Assembly (NCBI GenBank): GCA_029212425.1
Contig: JARGNC010000160.1
Location: 1 to 5,346 of the forward strand
DNA length: 5,346 nt
Direction of reading: 5' to 3'
Source: Phycisphaerales bacterium
Lineage (GTDB): Bacteria; Planctomycetota; Phycisphaerae; Phycisphaerales; UBA1924
Shown here: positions 1 to 5,346 of the stretch, piece by piece
How the letters are laid out: the number at the start of each line of letters is the position of its first letter
Position numbering within the stretch: the stretch's first letter is position 1
Made by a program: the position numbers and the translations under genes
The notes under the pieces: model-generated
The model's input: only the letters and a program-made list of their open reading frames with translations
What the model was told of the DNA's origin: nothing
Database searches by the model: none

Positions 1-146
1 ATTGGGCTGAATGGACGGAATGGTCATGGGGATTGTTATGGTTGGTCGATGGAGATATTCCGGGCTGTGAACTTTGGGGCTCGGGGCGATACTATGAACC
101 TAGAGCGTACCGGCCTATTCGGGGGCTCTCCACGAATGAAAGAATC

Positions 147-153
147 AAGGAGG
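147..153 (+). promoter_or_regulatory. Shine-Dalgarno site of the OmpA-domain lipoprotein gene
   Basis: AAGGAGG is a near-perfect anti-16S match, ending five bases before the ATG at 159. It decides the start: the frame is open all the way back to base 3, but no upstream candidate has a comparable site. ATG codons at 165 and 174 are in frame but lie 11 and 20 bases away, a poorer spacing. Confidence 0.85.
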
Positions 154-158
154 CAGTC

Positions 159-1019
159 ATGTCGATGAAAACAATGAAGCGGATCGCACTGAGCACGACA
201 TTGGTCGCGATCGCGGGGCTTGGCACGGGGTGTGTGAGTCAGGGTGAGTACGACAAACTCTGGGAGACCAACCGGTCACTGACCAATCGGAATGCGGAAC
301 TCCAGGGGCAGCTCGACTCGATGACCTCTACCAACTCCGCGCTCTCAGGGTCGGCGGGCAATGCTGGATCGGTAATCTCGCAACTCCAGAACGACAACGC
401 GACGCTCCGCTCGCAACTGATGGGGGCACAGCAGTCGCTCAATGATATTGAGGATCGCATGAACTCGCTTTCGATCGTTTCGATTGATCCGGCGACCGAT
501 CGTGCGTTGCGTGATCTGGCGGCTCAGTATCCGGACATGATCGTGTATGACGCGGATCGCTCGATGCTGCGGTTTGCTTCGGACCTGACCTTTGGTTCGG
601 GTTCGGACTCGATCCAATCCTCGGCGGATGATGGACTCGCAACACTGGCGAATGTGCTCAACTCGGGTGCGGCGGCTGGGTATGACATCCAGATCGTTGG
701 GCACACTGATGATGAGAAGCCGGGCGCGAATACTCGTCGGAACCATCCGACGAACATGCACCTTGCGGCGCATCGTGCGATCTCCGTGCGGAACGCGCTT
801 GGGAATGCTGGTGTTCCTTGGGAACGAATGAGCGCGATGGGTTGGGGCGAGTACCGTCCTGCGGTTCCCAACAATGTTGGCACGGGAACAGCGGCGAACC
901 GCCGAGTTGAAATCTTCCTTGTGAACTCGACCGCTTCGGACTTCTCGACAGCGGATGTGCCTACCGAGGTTGATACCTACGAAGCACCAACTTCGCGTGG
1001 GATTGATCCGACGAAGTAA
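159..1019 (+). CDS. OmpA-domain peptidoglycan-binding lipoprotein
   Basis: A 286-residue secreted lipoprotein predicted to sit in the outer membrane and hold it to peptidoglycan. Residues 1-24 are a lipoprotein signal peptide: basic K4, K7 and R8, then a hydrophobic stretch, then GLGTGC with the lipidated Cys at 25. Residues about 30-105 are polar and rich in Leu, Gln and Asn, with a coiled-coil look. An OmpA C-terminal domain follows (about 130-255). It shows GHTDD at 181-185, HRAISV at 205-210 and the closing NRRVEIFL at 247-254. By alignment with known OmpA domains, D184 and R206 are the likely diaminopimelate-binding pair. A polar tail of about 30 residues follows the domain. The plan (lipobox, helical spacer, OmpA domain) resembles Pal/YiaD-type proteins, but the spacer is long and there is no Tol neighbour in view, so I do not call it pal. 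The start is set by the Shine-Dalgarno site at 147-153. The gene stands alone here, with its own terminator. Confidence 0.93.
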   Translation: MSMKTMKRIALSTTLVAIAGLGTGCVSQGEYDKLWETNRSLTNRNAELQGQLDSMTSTNSALSGSAGNAGSVISQLQNDNATLRSQLMGAQQSLNDIEDRMNSLSIVSIDPATDRALRDLAAQYPDMIVYDADRSMLRFASDLTFGSGSDSIQSSADDGLATLANVLNSGAAAGYDIQIVGHTDDEKPGANTRRNHPTNMHLAAHRAISVRNALGNAGVPWERMSAMGWGEYRPAVPNNVGTGTAANRRVEIFLVNSTASDFSTADVPTEVDTYEAPTSRGIDPTK

Positions 1020-1044
1020 GTTGGATCTGAAATGATTTCGAGAG

Positions 1045-1071
1045 CACCCGGCTTTGGTCGGGTGTTTTTTT
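1045..1071 (+). terminator. Rho-independent terminator of the lipoprotein gene
   Basis: CACCCG (1045-1050) pairs perfectly with CGGGTG (1059-1064) around an 8-base loop, followed directly by seven T residues (1065-1071). It lies 25 bases after the lipoprotein stop codon and has the U-tract only for plus-strand transcription, so it serves that gene and not the convergent operon. Confidence 0.88.
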
Positions 1072-1087
1072 GTGCATGTACATAGGA

Positions 1088-1116
1088 CACGGCTTGCCGA
1101 AGACGGTCAAGCCGTG
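1088..1116. repeat. Perfect 9-bp inverted repeat in the convergent intergenic gap
   Basis: CACGGCTTG (1088-1096) is the exact reverse complement of CAAGCCGTG (1108-1116). Inside it, CCG (1097-1099) pairs with CGG (1104-1106) around an AAGA loop, with T1107 bulged, giving about 12 base pairs. It lies 27 bases beyond the stop codon of the minus-strand operon. Neither side has a following T-run on its own strand, so it is not a canonical terminator for the oxidase operon. It could be an RNA 3'-end stabiliser, a Rho-assisted end, or one copy of a dispersed intergenic repeat. Confidence 0.75.
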
Positions 1117-1143
1117 GCACCCTCTGGAATTGCGTACCCTGGG

Positions 1144-2016
1144 TTATGGTGTGGTGTGTTCTTCGGTTGCTCGTGGTGGAGCGATGGCAAAGAAGACGCT
1201 TGCGATCAGGATCAGGATGCACGCGGCGGCGGTTGGGAGGGACCAACCCGCGTTGCGGAGTGCTTGGTTTTCCATGGTGATCGCGGGCGGTCTTGGGGTG
1301 AGTTTGATTGCGGCGCCGTATTGCCAGGAGTATTCGACGAGGTCTTCTGGGTCGCGCTGGGGGATGGGTTCGCCTTTGAGTTTGGCGTAGTTCTGTCTTC
1401 GTTGGAGTGACTTTCCGGATTCTGGGAAGCGTTTGGGATCGTGGACGGTGATGGTGCCGTCGGGGTTCATTTCGTAGAAATCGAAGCGCCAGAGGTCGCG
1501 TCGGACTTCTCCCCATGATTCGTTTTGCTCGATCTCGATGGAGTCGAATCGTTTTTCTTTTGCGGGTTCAACGCCGAATGGGGTGCGGGTTGCGAGGATC
1601 AATCGGGGGACGATCTCTCCTGAGTCGATTTTGGATTCCATCTCTTCGATGGTCATCCCGGCGCGGTCTGCGAGGATCATGATGGAGAGCCATTCGCGTT
1701 GGCGATCGTAGAGGGTTGGGAGGGGTTGCTTGGGTGGGATGATGACGGGGAGGAGAAGCTCGTCTTGTGCATAGTCCACTTGGACGAATGGCTTGTCGTC
1801 GATGCTGACCTCTTTGATCGTGAACGGGTTGTCCATGAAGAGGAACGCTTCTTCTTGCACATCTCGGAAGGAGAAGAGCGGTGCGTCGCGATTGGTGTTG
1901 AACTCGCTGATCCGATTGGCGAGGGTGTACGACGAGAAGATGAGCGTGATCAGAGAAAGACCCGCGATTATCCAGAGGATGGTGCGCGGGTCTTGCTTTG
2001 GTTGGGTTGTGGGCAT
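1144..2016 (-). CDS. Unrecognised membrane protein at the end of the oxidase operon
   Basis: A 290-residue protein I cannot assign to a family. It has one hydrophobic helix near each end (about 13-34 and 257-280) and a polar middle of about 220 residues. K7 and R11 before the first helix and R282 after the second suggest both ends are cytoplasmic and the middle is periplasmic (positive-inside rule, inferred). The middle contains a Pro-rich stretch, LLLPVIIPPKQPLP (87-100), a charged helix-like part (104-134) and a Trp/Tyr-rich part (168-182). No Cys-pair, CXXCH or evident metal-binding cluster is seen in the middle; the only Cys, C266, is in the second helix. It starts 48 bases after the subunit IV-like gene on the same strand, so it is probably co-transcribed and may assist oxidase assembly or function; position is the only evidence. 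No Shine-Dalgarno sequence precedes the ATG, and the leader is A/C-rich. The long open frame with coherent membrane helices supports a real gene. Confidence 0.8.
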   Translation of the reverse strand: MPTTQPKQDPRTILWIIAGLSLITLIFSSYTLANRISEFNTNRDAPLFSFRDVQEEAFLFMDNPFTIKEVSIDDKPFVQVDYAQDELLLPVIIPPKQPLPTLYDRQREWLSIMILADRAGMTIEEMESKIDSGEIVPRLILATRTPFGVEPAKEKRFDSIEIEQNESWGEVRRDLWRFDFYEMNPDGTITVHDPKRFPESGKSLQRRQNYAKLKGEPIPQRDPEDLVEYSWQYGAAIKLTPRPPAITMENQALRNAGWSLPTAAACILILIASVFFAIAPPRATEEHTTP

Positions 2017-2064
2017 GCTTTGCTTTTTTGGTTTGCTTTATTGGTTTGTGCAGTTGTTGTGTCG

Positions 2065-2829
2065 TTAGTGATCCGCGGCGTCTGAGGAGCCGTGGTCATC
2101 GCTGTGCGAGTCGTTGTGGGAGTCGTGGGTGTCTGCGGGATCGACGGCTCCGAAGAGACCTGGGGTGATTCCTCGGCGTGGGACGGATTGGTTCGCGTCT
2201 GAGAGCTCGTTGTGGTGGTCGTATCCGAGCTTGGCGAAGTAGTTGTTGATGTCCGCGCTGTGGCGATGCTCGGCGTGGTGGTGGTAGTGTTTGGACCAGA
2301 ATGCTTTTTCTGACCCTGCTGCTTCGAGGCCTTGTTGTCTGCGGAACTCAACGATGCTCATGCCTTGGGTGTTGATTGTTTTCCCGAGGTATGCGTTGAA
2401 GTTCGGGTCGCGTGGGAGTGCGTTGAGTCCGCTTCCGGTACCGCCGGTGATGACTTCGCCTTGCTTCCAGGTGTAGACGCGGTCGCGGGATTCGAGGTCG
2501 ATCATGGTGAATGCGAGGAAGAGACCAACGCAGAAGAGGCAGAAGAGCATCGCGAAGGTGTTGAGTGCTTTGTCGTAGCGGAGTCCCATGAAGTACATGC
2601 AGACGAGGATCGCTTTGACGGTCGCGATGGACATCGCGCCGACGATGTTGACCCAGAGCGGGAGGTGGATTTCGAATGCGGCTTCGACCCATTTTTCTGC
2701 GTTGTAGAACAGCACGGTTGTGAATGTGAAGAAGAGGAGCACGAGGAGGACCCCGAGCTGCATTTGCCAGCTGACGACGGGGTGGCCGTGGGCGTGTTCT
2801 TCGTGTGCTGTGGTGTCGTGATTGCTCAT
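2065..2829 (-). CDS. Cytochrome c oxidase subunit IV-like protein with long His-rich tail
   Basis: A 254-residue membrane protein, probably the small accessory subunit of the oxidase encoded just upstream. Three hydrophobic helices are visible (about 22-42, 58-80 and 89-110). The second helix and its edge, with ATVKAILVCMYFMGLRYD at 69-86, resemble the prokaryotic subunit IV family (COX4_pro; coxD/ctaF of caa3 oxidases). Those proteins are usually only about 100-130 residues and end soon after the third helix. Here a tail of about 140 residues follows. It has a His cluster, HYHHHAEHRH, at 181-190 and a closing Asp/Ser/His-rich stretch (233-254): 13 His in the tail, plus five in the first 16 residues. 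Basic residues R84 and K87 in the loop between helices two and three suggest that loop is cytoplasmic and the tail periplasmic. The gene starts 63 bases after subunit III; only a weak GAGAG precedes the ATG. The family call rests on helix pattern, motif and context. Confidence 0.85.
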   Translation of the reverse strand: MSNHDTTAHEEHAHGHPVVSWQMQLGVLLVLLFFTFTTVLFYNAEKWVEAAFEIHLPLWVNIVGAMSIATVKAILVCMYFMGLRYDKALNTFAMLFCLFCVGLFLAFTMIDLESRDRVYTWKQGEVITGGTGSGLNALPRDPNFNAYLGKTINTQGMSIVEFRRQQGLEAAGSEKAFWSKHYHHHAEHRHSADINNYFAKLGYDHHNELSDANQSVPRRGITPGLFGAVDPADTHDSHNDSHSDDHGSSDAADH

Positions 2830-2892
2830 GATTGACTCTCTGCGAATGTGAGTTGTATGTTCGCGGGATATGTATTCAATGGTTTTGATGCG

Positions 2893-3597
2893 TTAGTGGA
2901 TGAGGTACAGGAGTGGGAAGAGGAAGATCCAGACGAGGTCGACAAGGTGCCAGTACAGGGCGGAGTTTTCGACCATGAGGTATTCGGTTGGGCCGTAGGC
3001 TTGGTACTTCCATGAGCGGTAGAGCACCCATCCGAGGAGGGATGCGCCGATGAGGACGTGGAGTGCGTGGATGCCTGTTCCCATGTAGTAGAGCGACCAC
3101 CAGAGGACTTCGTATGGGTTCTCTGCGTAGGCGTATGAGAAGAAGGTGCCTGGTGCTTTGCCGTCTCCGAGCTTGACTGCGTATTCAAACTTGAGCTTGA
3201 TGAAGACGAAGAGGGCGGCGCAGATCAGCGTGATGATCAGGTTGATCTTGAGCCACTTCTGTTTGTTGAGCTGGGCACAGCGGACAGCGGATGCTGCGGT
3301 CCATGAGGAGATCAGGAGGACGACGGTGTTGCCCGCTCCGAATCGCCAGTCGAGGTGGTGTGAGCCGTTGGCCCATGCGTCTGGGTAGAGGAGGCGGAAG
3401 ACTGCGTAGGCGCAGAAGATCCCTGCGAAGAGGAGGACTTCTGTTGTGAGGAAGAGCCACATCCCGAACTTTGATGCTTCGAAGTCATCGTCGCGGCTCT
3501 TCCAGTGGTGCGCGAAACCCCGGTTGCGCCAGTGTGTGGGATGGTTGGCGATGTGCGCCGGTGCTGGGGTTGTGTCTGCATCGAGTGTTGTTTGCAT
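2893..3597 (-). CDS. coxC: Cytochrome c oxidase subunit III
   Basis: Subunit III (also called ctaE) of the aa3/caa3-type oxidase, an integral membrane protein that binds subunit I and stabilises proton uptake during turnover. At 234 residues it is the short bacterial form with five helices (about 44-66, 86-105, 117-134, 165-190 and 211-232). Family hallmarks are present: KFGMWLFLTTEVLLFAG at 43-59, with the conserved membrane Glu at 53; GTGIHALHVLIG at 173-184; and ALYWHLVDLVWIFLFPLLYL at 213-232. The first 40 residues are polar and include HH at 30-31. It lies 47 bases downstream of subunit I and is not fused to it, unlike the fused I/III subunit of Thermus caa3. GGAG (complement of 3607-3610) sits nine bases before the ATG and supports this start. 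The frame closes with TAA. Confidence 0.97.
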   Translation of the reverse strand: MQTTLDADTTPAPAHIANHPTHWRNRGFAHHWKSRDDDFEASKFGMWLFLTTEVLLFAGIFCAYAVFRLLYPDAWANGSHHLDWRFGAGNTVVLLISSWTAASAVRCAQLNKQKWLKINLIITLICAALFVFIKLKFEYAVKLGDGKAPGTFFSYAYAENPYEVLWWSLYYMGTGIHALHVLIGASLLGWVLYRSWKYQAYGPTEYLMVENSALYWHLVDLVWIFLFPLLYLIH

Positions 3598-3606
3598 AAT
3601 CGGTTG

Positions 3607-3610
3607 CTCC
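3607..3610 (-). promoter_or_regulatory. Shine-Dalgarno site of subunit III gene
   Basis: The minus strand reads GGAG here, nine bases before the subunit III ATG at 3597. It is the best ribosome-binding match in the 47-base gap after subunit I and supports the chosen start. No terminator or separate promoter is evident in this gap. Confidence 0.5.
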
Positions 3611-3644
3611 GAGTCGTTCGGTCTCTGAATCGGTCTGTATCAGC

Positions 3645-5346
3645 TCAGTGGCTCGATGGGTTTTCTGGGAGTGGGTAATCTTTTGGATCCCAACCTGGCG
3701 GGACGACTTTGTCGAAGTCGTATGGGCCGTGGGTGACGACTGGTTCGTGGTGGAAGTTGTGCTCGATTGGTGGTGATTCTGTTTCCCATTCGAGTGTGAG
3801 TCCGCCCCATGGGTTTTGGGTTGCTTTATCGCCTGCGAGGAGCGAGGCGATGAAGGTCCCGAGGTGGACGAGGAATCCGAGGAGGATGATCCATGAGCCG
3901 AAGGTTGAGATCTGGTGGAGTGTTTGGAACTCATCGACATAGTTGGCGTAGCGGCGAGGCATGCCTTGGGTGCCGAGGAAGAACTGTGTGAAGAAGGTGA
4001 CATTGAATCCGATGAAGACGAGGACGCAACCGAGCATGCCGGCTTTCTCGTTGTACATCTTCCCGAACATCTTTGGCCACCAGTGGTGGATGCCGCCCAT
4101 GAATGCGATGACGGTGCCGCCCATCATGACATAGTGGAAGTGTGCGACGACGTAGTACGTGTCGTGGAGGTGGAGGTCGGTCGCGAGTGTTGCGAGGGGG
4201 AGGCCTGTCAGGCCACCGATGGAGAAGGTGAAGAGGAAGGCGAGTGCGTACAACATTGGAGTGTTGATCGCGATGGACCCTTTGTAGAGGGTTGCCAACC
4301 AGTTGAACACCTTGATCGCGGTTGGGATCGCGACGAGGAAGGTCAGTCCCGAGAACAGGATCGCGGCGAGCTCACCCATCGCAGTGAAGATGTGGTGACC
4401 CCATACGAGGAAGGAGACACCAGCAATGCCGAGGGAACTGAACGCGATGGCGCGGTATCCGAAGATGTGTTTGCGGGAGTGGACTGCGATGAGTTCGGAG
4501 ATGATGCCCATCGCGGGGAGGATCATCACATACACCACAGGGTGTGAATAGAACCAGAAGAAGTGTTGGTAGAGCACGGGATCGCCGCCCATTGCTGGGT
4601 CGAAGATACCGATGTGCATGACGCGTTCGAAGACGAGCAGGAACAGCGTGATGCCGATGACCGGCGTCGCGAGGACCTGGATGATGCTTGTCGCGTACAC
4701 ACCCCAGATGAACAGGGGCATATCGAACCAGCCCATACCGGGGGCCCGGAGCTTGTGGACGGTCACGACGAAGTTCATGCCCGTCAGGATCGATGAGAAC
4801 CCAAGGATGAACGCCGCGAGGACCATCAGCACCACCCGGAGATGGTCGGCGTCCGTGGTTGTTGAATAGGGTGTGTAGAAGGTCCAGCCCGTGTCCACAC
4901 CGCCCATGATGATCGATAGCACCCCGAATGTCGAGCCGAGCACATAGATGTACCAGCTCAGCAGGTTTAACCGCGGGAACGCCACATCCTTCGCCCCGAG
5001 CATGATCGGTAAGAAGAAGTTGCCCAGCGACGCCGGGATGGAGGGCACGATGAACATGAACACCATGACCGCACCGTGCAGCGTGAACGCGCGGTTGTAG
5101 GCCTCGTTTGCGTTGTCCGCGCCGAGGAGCTTGGCGATCGGTTCGAGCCGCTGGCCGGTGGTCGAGATGACCTCGGTCTCCAGCCCGTCGATGATCTCGG
5201 TGGTCACGACGGAGCGGACCGGGTCGAGGAGCTCGATGCGGACGGCCAGGGCGGCTACGCCGCCGATGAAGAACATCGTCAGGACCGCGACGAGGTACAT
5301 CACCCCGATCTTCTTGTGATCGATGGTGGAAGCCCATTGCCAGATT
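3645..5346 (-). CDS. coxA: Cytochrome c oxidase subunit I, A2 type (5' end outside window)
   Basis: Catalytic subunit (also ctaD) of a proton-pumping heme-copper oxidase that reduces O2 to water. The frame stays open to the window edge: the codons before the GTG at 5303 read IWQWASTIDHKKIG, the conserved family N-terminus, so that GTG is an internal Val and the true start lies outside. Numbering from the first complete codon (566 residues visible): low-spin heme ligands H90 and H404; heme a3 ligand H402; CuB ligands H268, H317 and H318; cross-linking Tyr Y272; K-channel T342 and K345; D-channel entrance N109, D120 and N127; Mg-site H394 and D395; heme-propionate region R464-R465. The usual channel Glu of HPEVY is absent: the motif is YSHPVVY (266-272), diagnostic of A2-type oxidases such as Rhodothermus and Thermus caa3. 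The loop between helices one and two (about 37-81) is long. The polar C-terminal tail (from about 505) is of a usual kind. It is the first gene seen of the operon; subunit II should lie further right. Confidence 0.98.
   Translation of the reverse strand, partial: IWQWASTIDHKKIGVMYLVAVLTMFFIGGVAALAVRIELLDPVRSVVTTEIIDGLETEVISTTGQRLEPIAKLLGADNANEAYNRAFTLHGAVMVFMFIVPSIPASLGNFFLPIMLGAKDVAFPRLNLLSWYIYVLGSTFGVLSIIMGGVDTGWTFYTPYSTTTDADHLRVVLMVLAAFILGFSSILTGMNFVVTVHKLRAPGMGWFDMPLFIWGVYATSIIQVLATPVIGITLFLLVFERVMHIGIFDPAMGGDPVLYQHFFWFYSHPVVYVMILPAMGIISELIAVHSRKHIFGYRAIAFSSLGIAGVSFLVWGHHIFTAMGELAAILFSGLTFLVAIPTAIKVFNWLATLYKGSIAINTPMLYALAFLFTFSIGGLTGLPLATLATDLHLHDTYYVVAHFHYVMMGGTVIAFMGGIHHWWPKMFGKMYNEKAGMLGCVLVFIGFNVTFFTQFFLGTQGMPRRYANYVDEFQTLHQISTFGSWIILLGFLVHLGTFIASLLAGDKATQNPWGGLTLEWETESPPIEHNFHHEPVVTHGPYDFDKVVPPGWDPKDYPLPENPSSH

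Noticed and set aside
66..95. Possible promoter for the lipoprotein gene with TACTAT at 90-95
   Set aside because: The hexamer matches the -10 consensus at four of six positions, but no convincing -35 lies 16-18 bases upstream; too weak to annotate.
102..129. Weak hairpin in the lipoprotein leader (AGAGC with GCTCT, inner CCG with CGG)
   Set aside because: Short stems separated by an internal loop; easily expected by chance and no known regulatory element matches.
3..158. In-frame upstream extension of the lipoprotein gene, including a TTG start at 33
   Set aside because: The frame is open back to base 3, but the strong Shine-Dalgarno site and the lipoprotein signal peptide place the start at 159; the extension would bury the signal peptide and shows no recognisable protein.
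1..168. Open reading frame in frame 1 as the end of an upstream gene
   Set aside because: About 55 codons without a stop is weak evidence in GC-rich DNA, the translation is not recognisable, and it would overlap the lipoprotein start.
977..1516. 179-residue minus-strand frame spanning the convergent gap
   Set aside because: It overlaps the lipoprotein end, the terminator and the unknown membrane-protein gene in another frame, and has low-complexity Arg/Pro/Thr content.
2086..2135. Direct repeats of GAGTCGT-like units
   Set aside because: They encode the Asp-Ser-His repeats of the subunit IV-like tail and need no separate DNA-level explanation.
3915..4547. 210-residue plus-strand frame antisense to subunit I
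   Set aside because: Its acidic, Glu/Asp/Val-rich composition is typical of antisense reading through a membrane-protein gene; no ribosome-binding site or family signature.
5298..5303. GTG at 5303 or ATG at 5300 as the start of subunit I
   Set aside because: The frame continues upstream with the conserved WASTIDHKKIG segment to the window edge, so both codons are internal.
4372..5337. 321-residue minus-strand frame overlapping subunit I
   Set aside because: It is an Arg/His/Pro-rich shadow of the GC-rich subunit I gene in another frame, with no membrane or domain pattern of its own.

Overview
The window holds the tail of an aerobic respiration operon on the minus strand and one envelope lipoprotein gene on the plus strand; the two units converge on a short gap at 1020-1143. 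The cytochrome oxidase is an A2-type (caa3-like) heme-copper oxidase with separate subunits I and III. The OmpA-domain lipoprotein indicates a diderm (Gram-negative type) envelope. Together with the moderately high GC content and the style of the proteins, this best fits a Planctomycetota bacterium, perhaps Phycisphaerae. That assignment is an impression from the sequence and has not been tested by any search.

Layout. Bases 1-158 are the leader of the plus-strand gene; no gene is supported there. Bases 159-1019 (+) encode a 286-residue OmpA-domain lipoprotein with a clear Shine-Dalgarno sequence, followed by a Rho-independent terminator at 1045-1071. A separate strong hairpin lies at 1088-1116. 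On the minus strand, in transcription order (right to left), come: cytochrome c oxidase subunit I (3645 to beyond 5346, start outside the window), subunit III (2893-3597), a subunit IV-like three-helix membrane protein with a long His-rich tail (2065-2829), and an unrecognised protein with one membrane helix at each end (1144-2016). The gaps between these four genes are 47, 63 and 48 bases, with no terminator seen between them, so they look like one operon whose promoter lies to the right of the window.

Function. Subunits I and III form the core of a proton-pumping terminal oxidase in the cytoplasmic membrane. Subunit II (CuA, usually fused to cytochrome c in caa3 enzymes) is not in the window and would be expected just beyond the right edge. 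The subunit IV-like protein is probably a small accessory subunit. The last gene may be a further accessory or assembly protein, but only its position suggests this. The most interesting points are the A2-type active-site motif, the His-rich extension on subunit IV, the unknown operon-end protein, an enlarged first periplasmic loop in subunit I, and the palindrome between the convergent genes. I found no RNA genes, mobile elements, CRISPR arrays or other defence-like systems.
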